Under the pieces are notes generated by a model, which made no database searches, was not told the DNA's origin, and was given only the letters and a program-made list of their open reading frames with translations. A stretch of DNA of 7,331 nt from Anaerolineaceae bacterium 46_22 (GTDB lineage: Bacteria; Chloroflexota; Anaerolineae; Anaerolineales; Anaerolineaceae). The stretch lies in contig LGHA01000062.1 in NCBI GenBank assembly GCA_001508595.1, forward strand, positions 1-7,331, written 5' to 3'. The position numbers and the translations under genes are program-made. How positions within the stretch are numbered: position 1 is the first letter of the stretch; every line of letters starts with the position of its first letter. Shown one piece after another: positions 1 through 5,781 of the stretch.

Positions 1-269
1 CGGTTTGCAAGGGCATACCCTCGAATGGCGAAGTTGTTGCTTTCAGTGCCGCCGCTGGTGAAGACGATCTCGCTCGGCTGACTCCGGAGGGCATCAGCAA
101 TTTGATGACGTGCCTTTTCAACAGTCATTCTTGCCTTCACGCCATAGGAATGGCTGCTGGACGGGTTTCCGAAATAACCATATAGGTAAGGCGCCATTTC
201 ATCGGCGACTTCTTTAGCGATGGGTGTTGTGGCGTTGTAATCCAGGTAAATTGGGCTTGTTTCTTTCAT
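1..269 (-). CDS. Cysteine desulfurase (NifS/IscS family), N-terminal part
   Basis: The gene starts at an ATG (269-267) and runs off the left edge after 89 codons. It encodes the N terminus of a PLP-dependent class V aminotransferase-fold enzyme that takes sulfur from cysteine, giving alanine and an enzyme persulfide for Fe-S clusters or tRNA thiolation. Visible motifs are YLDYNATTP near residues 8-16, GNPSSSHSYG at 34-43 and the cofactor-phosphate loop SGGTESNN at 72-79, all typical of the NifS/IscS family. The PLP lysine and catalytic cysteine lie outside the window, so activity and subgroup cannot be judged, and no specific symbol is given. A GAGGAA ribosome site (274-279) lies 4 bases before the ATG. 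The gene lies beyond the hairpin that ends the ABC operon and appears to have its own promoter, so it is probably unrelated in function to its upstream neighbours. Confidence 0.93.
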   Translation of the reverse strand, partial: MKETSPIYLDYNATTPIAKEVADEMAPYLYGYFGNPSSSHSYGVKARMTVEKARHQIADALRSQPSEIVFTSGGTESNNFAIRGYALAN

Positions 270-300
270 GTTGTTCCTCATTTCTTATAGGACAATTTTT

Positions 301-306
301 ATTATA
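301..306 (-). promoter_or_regulatory. Probable -10 box of the cysteine desulfurase promoter
   Basis: Read on the minus strand, this is a perfect TATAAT, 31 bases before the start codon at 269. That leaves a short leader with the GAGGAA ribosome site. No good -35 hexamer stands 16-18 bases upstream; that position falls in the last arm of the hairpin at 320-355. The promoter is therefore supported by the -10 match, the position and the preceding terminator only. Confidence 0.45.
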
Positions 307-319
307 CTCATCAGAATCC

Positions 320-355
320 AAAAACCCATCCGGTCGATTTTACCGAATGGGTTTT
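320..355 (-). terminator. Rho-independent terminator of the ABC transporter operon
   Basis: The arms are AAAACCCAT-C-CGGT (321-334) and ACCG-A-ATGGGTTTT (342-355). They pair over 13 positions with one C/A mismatch around a 7-base loop. On the minus strand the second arm ends in five T residues (324-320). It begins 24 bases after the permease 2 stop codon, the expected place to end the importer transcript. The other strand ends in only four T residues, and there is no known convergent gene, so minus-strand termination is the likely role. Confidence 0.75.
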
Positions 356-379
356 GAATGACTTAAATCATTTGTTCGC

Positions 380-1657
380 TTATTCTTTTTCGTAGGGCTC
401 GCCGTCGGCAGCAGGTGCCTGTCCCTTGCCGATAAATCCAGCCAGCACAATCATTGTAATCAGGTAAGGCGTCATGCCCATAAACTGAGCAGGGATGTTG
501 CTGCCAAGGAGCGATAATTTGGAGCCGATTGCATCCGCAAAACCAAATAAGAAACCTGCCCCGAGGGACCCGATGGGGGTCCAGTTGCCAAAGATCATCG
601 CCGCCAACCCAATAAATCCTTTCCCGGCTGTAATCCCTTCCTCAAATCGGCCAACAGAGCCGAGGGTGAAAAAAGATCCCCCAATTCCTGCAACGACACC
701 GCTTAACAATACTGCCATATAACGTGTCGGTATTACTTTGATGCCCAATGTGTCAGCTGCTTTGGGGTGCTCCCCAACGGATCGCAAGCGAAGTCCCCAG
801 CGTGTGGAGAAAAGGGCGACCTGGATGATGATCAGCAAGATAAACATGATGTAAACGAAGATGTTTGTATTGAAGAATATAGGACCGATGACGGGGATAT
901 GGGCTAAGCCAGGTATGGGAATTCTCGGAAACAGTGGAGGGGAGTTCAATGCCTGGTTTGTTTGTAAAAATTTTTGCGATAAAAATGCGGTCATACCTGC
1001 GGCGAAGATGTTGATCACAGTCCCTGATATGACCTGGTTAATGCGATATTTGATGGAAAGAACTGCGTGAATCCCTGCTAAAAGGACAGAAGCAAGGATG
1101 CCGCCCAACAAACCAATCCATGCGTTTTGCGTGAGGCTGCCGATCAAAGCGCCTACCATGCTTGCCATCAACATCAAACCCTCAATTGCAATGTTGATGA
1201 CACCAGCACGTTCGGATAGAAGCCCTGAAAAAGCACCCAGAGTAATGGGAACAGCCAGCAGAACAGCACTTGTCAGCATCCCTGCCAGGTTAAGCGATCT
1301 GTCTGCAGCCTGCCAGGTAATAAAGCTAAATATTAGAAACAAGCCACAAAGTCCTACAAAGGCATTGGTAGCATGTCCAAAGCCTCTTATTAATTGAACG
1401 ACACCAATGATCAAAGCCAGTGCAGCTAATATGATCAATGTCAATTGTGTAGGCAGTATCCAATCGCCTGCTTGGCCGATATTAATCCCCCCGGGTGTCA
1501 TCACAAAAGTCGTCTTTGCAGCCCCTGATACGGTTCGAACAAAGACAATGAAAATGAAGGCGCCAATGATGATTTCAATGATGCCCATCACCAGCTTCCT
1601 GGTTGGAGAAACCTCATAAATTCGTTCGTGTTTGATTGCTTGTGTTGAGGTAGACAT
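380..1657 (-). CDS. ABC importer permease 2 (BPD_transp_2 family, YufQ/NupC type) with extra N-terminal membrane domain
   Basis: This 425-residue integral membrane protein is one of two channel subunits of the importer encoded here. The conserved core starts near residue 125. It contains LSERAGVINIAIEG (147-160), the ATPase-contacting loop LRSVGEHPKAADTLGI (290-305) and a glycine-rich segment near 320-365 (GVVAGIGGSFFTLGSVGRFE, then KGFIGLAAMIFGNW), all typical of YufQ-like nucleoside permeases. Family members are usually a little over 300 residues. The excess is at the N terminus, where three further hydrophobic stretches appear at about 22-43, 69-92 and 98-116. The ATG shares one base with the stop of permease 1 (TAATG), and a strong Shine-Dalgarno sequence lies inside the end of that gene, so the two subunits are translationally linked. 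The C-terminal tail is short and charged. The general function is secure; the substrate (nucleosides preferred) is inferred from the family. Confidence 0.93.
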   Translation of the reverse strand: MSTSTQAIKHERIYEVSPTRKLVMGIIEIIIGAFIFIVFVRTVSGAAKTTFVMTPGGINIGQAGDWILPTQLTLIILAALALIIGVVQLIRGFGHATNAFVGLCGLFLIFSFITWQAADRSLNLAGMLTSAVLLAVPITLGAFSGLLSERAGVINIAIEGLMLMASMVGALIGSLTQNAWIGLLGGILASVLLAGIHAVLSIKYRINQVISGTVINIFAAGMTAFLSQKFLQTNQALNSPPLFPRIPIPGLAHIPVIGPIFFNTNIFVYIMFILLIIIQVALFSTRWGLRLRSVGEHPKAADTLGIKVIPTRYMAVLLSGVVAGIGGSFFTLGSVGRFEEGITAGKGFIGLAAMIFGNWTPIGSLGAGFLFGFADAIGSKLSLLGSNIPAQFMGMTPYLITMIVLAGFIGKGQAPAADGEPYEKE

Positions 1658-2940
1658 TATTGACCTCCTCCCCAGCCGCTTACAAAGACTGTGGTTTCTT
1701 CCTCTTTGGGTTCTTTAAGGCGATAAATCGTTCGGATGATTGCCGGCGCAGCCACCAGCATCAAAATGATCGCCTGTAATACATCGACAATATCAATGGG
1801 AATTCTGGAAACAACCATCATTCGTGTTGCACCATTTCGCAAGGTTCCAAACAAAATTGAGGCGAGAACGACACCGACTGGATGATTGTTACCGATTAGT
1901 GCGAGGGCGATGCTGTCAAAACCGTACCCGGACGAAAGCCCAAGTGCCATGCTGCGGTTGACTGCTAATATTTGAATTGCGCCAGCCAATCCCGCTAATG
2001 CTCCAGAGATTGCCATCCCGATCATGGTTGTTTTTGGTACGCTCAAGCCGGCGTATTTGGCAGCACGCGGGTTGGTGCCAACGGTACGCATATTCAACCC
2101 CCATTTTGTTTTGAAGAGCAGCCACCAGATAAGCCAGGCAAAGCCCAGTGCAAAAAAGAAGCCGAGGTGAAATCGAATTGGCGATGGGAAAAATTGCGGA
2201 ATTTGTGCGCTTTCTTCAATGATCGGGCTGATCGGCATACCGCCTGAGCCGGGGCGTGTCATTGGACCGGAAAGCAGCCATTCTGTCAGGCGGAAAGCAA
2301 TGTAATTCATCATGATGGTGTTGATCACTTCATGACCGCCTGTGGTCGCTTTCAGAAAACCAGGGATGAAGCCCCACAGAGCGCCGCCCAATCCGCCGGC
2401 AATAAATGCGAGCGGCATGTGGATGTAAACTGGCAGACCTTTCACAGCATAACCAACAAAGGTTGCACAAGCTGCCCCAATGAAAAGCTGTCCTTCAACC
2501 CCGATATTAAACAAACCTGCTCTAAAGCCCAGTGCCACGGCGAGACCTGCAAAGATGTAGGGCGTCGCCTGCACAAGGCTTTCAAGAAAGGGGTTGATGG
2601 CTTTGTAAATTTGTTCTTTATCGCCTGAAAACAAAGCATTGAAAATACGGACGGGATCACCGATGGAACCGGTGAAAAGCGCTGCATAGGCGCTGCCGAT
2701 TTCAGAGAAAGCAGTTGTGATACCCTTGCCGAATGATTGCCCAAAGGCAGTATAGACGCTTGTGCTGGTGGCAGCAATTAAAAATGCGCCAATGATTAAA
2801 CCAGATAAAATTGCTAACAAAGGGATGGTTATAACATTCCAAAAGGAACGCTTATGCGTCGCTGATTCCTTTTCATCCTGGTTCAGCTCTTCTATTAATA
2901 CCTTTCCTGCGTCTTTTTGTTTTTCTTGTTTTTTATCCAA
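1657..2940 (-). CDS. ABC importer permease 1 (BPD_transp_2 family, YufP/NupB type), TTG start
   Basis: This 427-residue membrane protein is the partner channel subunit. A charged cytoplasmic leader of about 33 residues precedes the first membrane helix (about 36-58). Family motifs follow: GFRAGLFNIGVEGQLFIG (138-155), GGHEVINTIMMNYIA (201-215), the ATPase-contacting loop MRTVGTNPRAAKYAGL (284-299) and GYGFDSIALALIGNNHPVG (338-356). These match the YufP-type subunit of nucleoside importers. The start codon is TTG (2940-2938), not ATG. It is chosen because an AAGGAGGT site lies 6 bases upstream and no in-frame ATG occurs until deep inside the protein. The gene begins 12 bases after the ATPase stop and overlaps permease 2 by one base, so the three are one translational block. 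The substrate is inferred as nucleosides; riboflavin remains possible. Confidence 0.93.
   Translation of the reverse strand: MDKKQEKQKDAGKVLIEELNQDEKESATHKRSFWNVITIPLLAILSGLIIGAFLIAATSTSVYTAFGQSFGKGITTAFSEIGSAYAALFTGSIGDPVRIFNALFSGDKEQIYKAINPFLESLVQATPYIFAGLAVALGFRAGLFNIGVEGQLFIGAACATFVGYAVKGLPVYIHMPLAFIAGGLGGALWGFIPGFLKATTGGHEVINTIMMNYIAFRLTEWLLSGPMTRPGSGGMPISPIIEESAQIPQFFPSPIRFHLGFFFALGFAWLIWWLLFKTKWGLNMRTVGTNPRAAKYAGLSVPKTTMIGMAISGALAGLAGAIQILAVNRSMALGLSSGYGFDSIALALIGNNHPVGVVLASILFGTLRNGATRMMVVSRIPIDIVDVLQAIILMLVAAPAIIRTIYRLKEPKEEETTVFVSGWGGGQ
1663..1669 (-). promoter_or_regulatory. Ribosome binding site of permease 2 inside permease 1
   Basis: On the minus strand this reads AGGAGGT, 5 bases before the ATG of permease 2. 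It is embedded in the last codons of permease 1, which encode Gly-Gly-Gly-Gln. With the TAATG overlap, it fixes the permease 2 start and suggests coupled synthesis of the two channel subunits. Confidence 0.85.
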
Positions 2941-2946
2941 AGATGC

Positions 2947-2954
2947 ACCTCCTT
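2947..2954 (-). promoter_or_regulatory. Ribosome binding site that decides the TTG start of permease 1
   Basis: The minus strand reads AAGGAGGT, a full anti-16S match, overlapping the TAA stop of the ATPase gene. It lies 6 bases before the TTG at 2940. The strong site offsets the weak start codon and lets ribosomes finishing the ATPase restart on permease 1. Confidence 0.85.
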
Positions 2955-4512
2955 AAAGCGCTGGTTCCACAGCGTGCTGATCGCCTTCGGCTAATGCTTC
3001 CTCCGGTAAGACACCTGCCATCATCAAGCCCACCTGTTCTTTAGTGACATCTTTATTGGGCAAGTCAGCGATGATTTGTCCCCGGTACATAACGACGATA
3101 CGGTCGGAGAGCTCCATAATTTCATCAAGTTCAGGTGATACGAGCAAGACCGCACAGCCCTCATCTCGTTTTTGGACAATACGTTTGTGGATGTATTCGA
3201 TGGAACCGACATCAAGCCCGCGTGTCGGTTGAGATGCGACTAAAAAATCAATAGGGCGGGATAATTCTCGCGCAATAATCACCTTTTGCTGGTTGCCGCC
3301 AGAAAGGGAGCTGACCGGTGTCATTGCGCTTGGCGTGCGGATATCAAAATCCTCAATAAGCTTCTCAGCGTGGTCCAAAATCGTTTTGTATTGTAAAATC
3401 ACACCTTTTGAAAAAGGCTCTTTGTAATATGTGCAGAGCACCAGGTTTTCAGCAACGGGGAAGGGCAGCACCAGACCGTCTGCCTGTCTGTCTTCCGGGA
3501 CGTGGGCTGAACCAAGTTCAGTAATTTGTCTTGGGGAAGCCTTTGTTATATCCTGGCTTAGCAAGGTAATTTCACCTTCTGCTGACTTCCTCAACCCGGT
3601 AATTGCCTCGACCAATTCCGTCTGCCCGTTGCCCTGAACACCGGCAATGCCCACAATTTCACCGGCATGGACGTTCAACGATACATTGTTCACGACAATA
3701 TTCTGGAATTTATCTGCAACGACCAGACCCTTTACCGAGAACACAAGATCACCAGCTTCTTTTTCAGTTTTTTCTACTTCAAGGTTGACCTCTCTACCGA
3801 CCATCATTGCTGCCAGAGAGTTTTTGTCAGCCTGGTCGGGAGTGGTTCCGCCAACGACAGCACCCCGACGGATAACCATGATCCGGTCTGCAATATCTAA
3901 AACCTCCCGCAGTTTATGGGTAATAAAAATGATTGAATTGCCTTGATCAGAGAGGGAGCGCATGATTGAGAAAAGTTCATCCGCCTCTTGCGGTGTGAGG
4001 ACAGCAGTAGGTTCATCAAAAATGAGGATTTCTGCATCTCGATAAAGAAGTTTGATAATTTCAACGCGTTGTTGAACACCTACAGGTAGGTCTCTGATGT
4101 AGTCATTTGGTGCAACCTGGAGATTGTACTTTTTGGAAATGTCCATAATTCTTTTAGCTGCTTTTTTCCGATCCAGGAAATCACCATATTTTACAGTTTC
4201 CTCACCAAGCATGACGTTTTCAGTGACAGTGAAGACGGGTATAAGCATAAAGTGCTGGTGGACCATGCCTATGCCAGCATTAATGGCATCCGTTGGGGAA
4301 TTGATGATGACCTTTTCACCCCCAATTAAAATTTCACCTTCATCAGGTTGATAAAGGCCGTATAAAATATTCATCAAGGTTGTCTTGCCAGCCCCATTCT
4401 CACCTAACAATGCCAGGATCTCTCCCTTATGCAGGTCTAGATCAATGTGGTCATTGGCAAGAACACCGGGAAATCTTTTTGTGATTCCTTTTAACTGAAG
4501 AATAGGAGTCAT
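2953..4512 (-). CDS. ABC importer ATPase with two fused nucleotide-binding domains (YufO/NupA, RbsA-like)
   Basis: This 519-residue cytoplasmic ATPase powers the two permeases. Domain 1 has a full set of motifs: Walker A GENGAGKT (37-44), Q-loop Gln86, a degenerate signature LPVGVQQR (142-149), Walker B ILIFDEP (162-168) and the switch His199. Domain 2 has a perfect signature LSGGNQQK (403-410), but its Walker A reads GVQGNGQTE (291-299) with Gln297 in place of lysine, its Walker B ends ASQP (426-429) in place of DEP, and Ser459 stands in place of the switch histidine. One good and one degenerate ATP site are therefore expected; such asymmetry is common in this family. Length matches fused sugar/nucleoside ATPases of about 500 residues. 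The ATG follows a weak GGGGA site at 4517-4521 with a 4-base spacer. The ribose/galactose family RbsA/MglA is the close alternative, but the Bmp lipoprotein and the YufP/YufQ-like permeases point to nucleosides. Confidence 0.95.
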   Translation of the reverse strand: MTPILQLKGITKRFPGVLANDHIDLDLHKGEILALLGENGAGKTTLMNILYGLYQPDEGEILIGGEKVIINSPTDAINAGIGMVHQHFMLIPVFTVTENVMLGEETVKYGDFLDRKKAAKRIMDISKKYNLQVAPNDYIRDLPVGVQQRVEIIKLLYRDAEILIFDEPTAVLTPQEADELFSIMRSLSDQGNSIIFITHKLREVLDIADRIMVIRRGAVVGGTTPDQADKNSLAAMMVGREVNLEVEKTEKEAGDLVFSVKGLVVADKFQNIVVNNVSLNVHAGEIVGIAGVQGNGQTELVEAITGLRKSAEGEITLLSQDITKASPRQITELGSAHVPEDRQADGLVLPFPVAENLVLCTYYKEPFSKGVILQYKTILDHAEKLIEDFDIRTPSAMTPVSSLSGGNQQKVIIARELSRPIDFLVASQPTRGLDVGSIEYIHKRIVQKRDEGCAVLLVSPELDEIMELSDRIVVMYRGQIIADLPNKDVTKEQVGLMMAGVLPEEALAEGDQHAVEPAL

Positions 4513-4559
4513 TTTATCCCCGTTTCTGAATTAATATAATTGGTATAAGTCCATTTATA

Positions 4560-4595
4560 AAAATTCGGGTTGGAGGTACCTCCAACCCGAATTTT
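4560..4595 (-). terminator. Perfect 36-base palindrome; intra-operon terminator or attenuator
   Basis: Positions 4560-4577 and 4578-4595 are exact reverse complements, centred on GGTACC. In RNA this folds into a long GC-rich hairpin. On the minus strand it is followed by a run of five T residues (4563-4559), of which the first four also belong to the arm. It begins 13 bases after the lipoprotein stop codon and 47 bases before the ATPase start. In importer operons such elements typically end most transcripts after the binding protein and protect its mRNA 3' end, with limited read-through into the ATPase and permease genes. A weak promoter-like pair follows on the same strand (TTTATA at 4556-4561, 17-base gap, TATATT at 4533-4538), but I would not rely on it. 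Confidence 0.75.
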
Positions 4596-4608
4596 GGATT
4601 TGTCATCG

Positions 4609-5667
4609 TCAGTCTAAAACAATGGTACCGGCAATGATGTCTGCTTTGAGCTGATCAAGTTCAGCCTGAATTTCATCTGAAATAAGATCTGAATTGTCAT
4701 GGAATGGCGCAAGTGCGACACCTTCGTTTTCAAGGGTACCCACAATAACGCCTGGCTCGAAACTGTCGTTGATGACATTTTCAATGACCTGGAAGGTTGT
4801 TGCATCCATCAATTTCATGACGGATGTCAGGATGATGTCGGCATATTCAGGGCTGGTTAAGAACCAGTCTGAGTCAACACCAATGACGTAGGCATTGCCA
4901 CGTTCCTGGATAGCAGCAGCTGCACCGAGGCCTACAGGGCCTGCGACGGGCATGATGATGTCCGCACCTTCGTCCATCAGGGATACAGCTAACTCACGAC
5001 CTTTTTGCTGGTCATCAAAGTCCATGCTGAATAAGCCGGCATCCGGGTTATCTAAATCCCAGCCGAGAACTTCGACGTTGGTGCCTTTAACTTCGTTGTA
5101 TTTTGCGACGCCCTTGGCGAAGCCATCCATGAAGATGGTGACTGTGGGGATCGGCAGACCGCCGAAGGTGCCAACCTTGCCCGTTTGGGTCACGGCGGCA
5201 GCAGCGTAACCAGCGAGGAATGCAGCCTCATCGGTCTCGAAGACCTGTCCAACAAGATTTGGAATGGTCTCTTCGTAAGCGTAGTCAACGATGGAGTAAT
5301 AGGTATCTGGGTTAGCTTCTGCAGCGGCTTTAGTTGCATCGCCGATGAGGAAACCAACGGTGATGATCAGGTCGCATTCTTCTTCCGCGAAGGCATTTAA
5401 GTTCTTCTCGTAGTCAGCAACTTCTTGGGATTCCAGGTAATTGCTTCGGATGCCTAATTCTTCTTCAGCATCCAGGACGCCTTTCCACGCAGTCTGGTTG
5501 AATGACTTGTCGTCGATTCCACCGGTGTCAGTGATCTGACAAACATAAACTGCTTCTTCTTCTGCTGGTGGTTCTTCCGCAGGTGGTTCTTCGGTCGGTG
5601 CGCATGCAGCAAAAAGCATGCTGCCGATCACAACCATTGACAAAATGAGTAAAAATTTTTTCGACAT
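4609..5667 (-). CDS. Bmp-family substrate-binding lipoprotein (PnrA/BmpA/YufN type)
   Basis: This 352-residue lipoprotein is the extracytoplasmic receptor of the importer. It has a Lys-Lys signal peptide with hydrophobic core and lipobox LFAAC, so Cys22 should be lipidated. An acidic, proline-rich tether (residues 24-39) joins it to a Bmp domain. Family marks are DTGGIDDKSFNQTAWKG (47-63), VGFLIGDATKAAAEANPD (104-121), the glycine-rich turn TGKVGTFGGLPIP (162-174), GVDSDW (263-268) and LTSVMKLMD (280-288). In PnrA, Asp, Asn and Lys residues of the first and last two motifs contact purine nucleosides; Asn57, Asp265 and Lys285 look like the counterparts. Length fits the family. The gene has its own promoter and a strong AGGAGG ribosome site (5675-5680). 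Nucleosides are the most likely ligand; riboflavin (as in RfuA) is the main alternative. Confidence 0.94.
   Translation of the reverse strand: MSKKFLLILSMVVIGSMLFAACAPTEEPPAEEPPAEEEAVYVCQITDTGGIDDKSFNQTAWKGVLDAEEELGIRSNYLESQEVADYEKNLNAFAEEECDLIITVGFLIGDATKAAAEANPDTYYSIVDYAYEETIPNLVGQVFETDEAAFLAGYAAAAVTQTGKVGTFGGLPIPTVTIFMDGFAKGVAKYNEVKGTNVEVLGWDLDNPDAGLFSMDFDDQQKGRELAVSLMDEGADIIMPVAGPVGLGAAAAIQERGNAYVIGVDSDWFLTSPEYADIILTSVMKLMDATTFQVIENVINDSFEPGVIVGTLENEGVALAPFHDNSDLISDEIQAELDQLKADIIAGTIVLD
5563..5592 (-). repeat. Two-copy 15-base tandem repeat coding EEPPA-EEPPA
   Basis: Two adjacent 15-base units (5563-5577 and 5578-5592) match at 13 of 15 positions and encode residues 26-35 of the lipoprotein tether. 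The period is five codons, so gain or loss of a unit would keep the frame and change only tether length. Confidence 0.8.
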
Positions 5668-5674
5668 ATTTTCT

Positions 5675-5680
5675 CCTCCT
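5675..5680 (-). promoter_or_regulatory. Ribosome binding site of the Bmp lipoprotein gene
   Basis: The minus strand reads AGGAGG (within AGGAGGAG), 7 bases before the ATG at 5667. It is clearly stronger than the GGGGA in front of the ATPase gene, consistent with high expression of the binding protein. Confidence 0.85.
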
Positions 5681-5703
5681 AAATCAGGATTGGTTTTAGT
5701 GTG

Positions 5704-5716
5704 GCTTTAGTTAAGC
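5704..5716. promoter_or_regulatory. Candidate operator site 1, just downstream of the operon promoter
   Basis: This 13-base imperfect palindrome, GCTTTAGTTAAGC on the plus strand, extends to six-base arms (TGGCTT/AAGCCA, 5702-5718). It lies at about +4 to +16 relative to the start point predicted from the -10 box. Its reverse complement differs by one base from the element at 5769-5781. A repressor here would block initiation or clearance. It could instead be a small 5' hairpin that stabilises the mRNA. Confidence 0.4.
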
Positions 5717-5726
5717 CATCATATAT

Positions 5727-5755
5727 ATTATATTGGTGTTTTCGTCTATCGACAA
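5727..5755 (-). promoter_or_regulatory. Sigma-70-type promoter of the ABC importer operon
   Basis: On the minus strand the -35 box TTGTCG (5755-5750) matches the consensus at 4 of 6 positions. It is followed by a 17-base spacer and a perfect -10 box TATAAT (5732-5727). Transcription should start near 5720, giving a leader of about 50 bases before the lipoprotein ATG. The leader is too short for known purine riboswitches, so control is more likely by DNA-binding protein at the flanking palindromes. Confidence 0.72.
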
Positions 5756-5762
5756 GATAGTC
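5744..5762. repeat. Inverted repeat centred on the -35 box
   Basis: The arms CTATC (5746-5750) and GATAG (5756-5760) flank GACAA, part of the -35 hexamer. One mismatch outward the pairing resumes (G5744 with C5762). Its position over the -35 box would suit a repressor or activator site, but the short arms may be chance. Confidence 0.3.
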
Positions 5763-5768
5763 ATTAAT

Positions 5769-5781
5769 GCTTAACAAAAGC
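5769..5781. promoter_or_regulatory. Candidate operator site 2, upstream of the operon promoter
   Basis: The plus strand reads GCTTAACAAAAGC, matching the reverse complement of site 1 (GCTTAACTAAAGC) at 12 of 13 positions. It directly follows the MFS stop codon and is centred about 55 bases upstream of the predicted start point. The centres of the two sites are 65 bases apart, close to six helical turns. As an MFS terminator it would be poor: the stem is only four pairs and no T run follows. Confidence 0.4.

Noticed and set aside
2442..2777. Minus-strand open frame of 111 codons within permease 1
   Set aside because: It lies wholly inside the permease coding sequence in another frame, without a ribosome site or family motif.
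5668..5726. Possible purine riboswitch in the leader of the importer operon
   Set aside because: The leader is only about 50 bases and shows no three-way junction or conserved loop pattern; the only hairpin is the short TGGCTT/AAGCCA stem.
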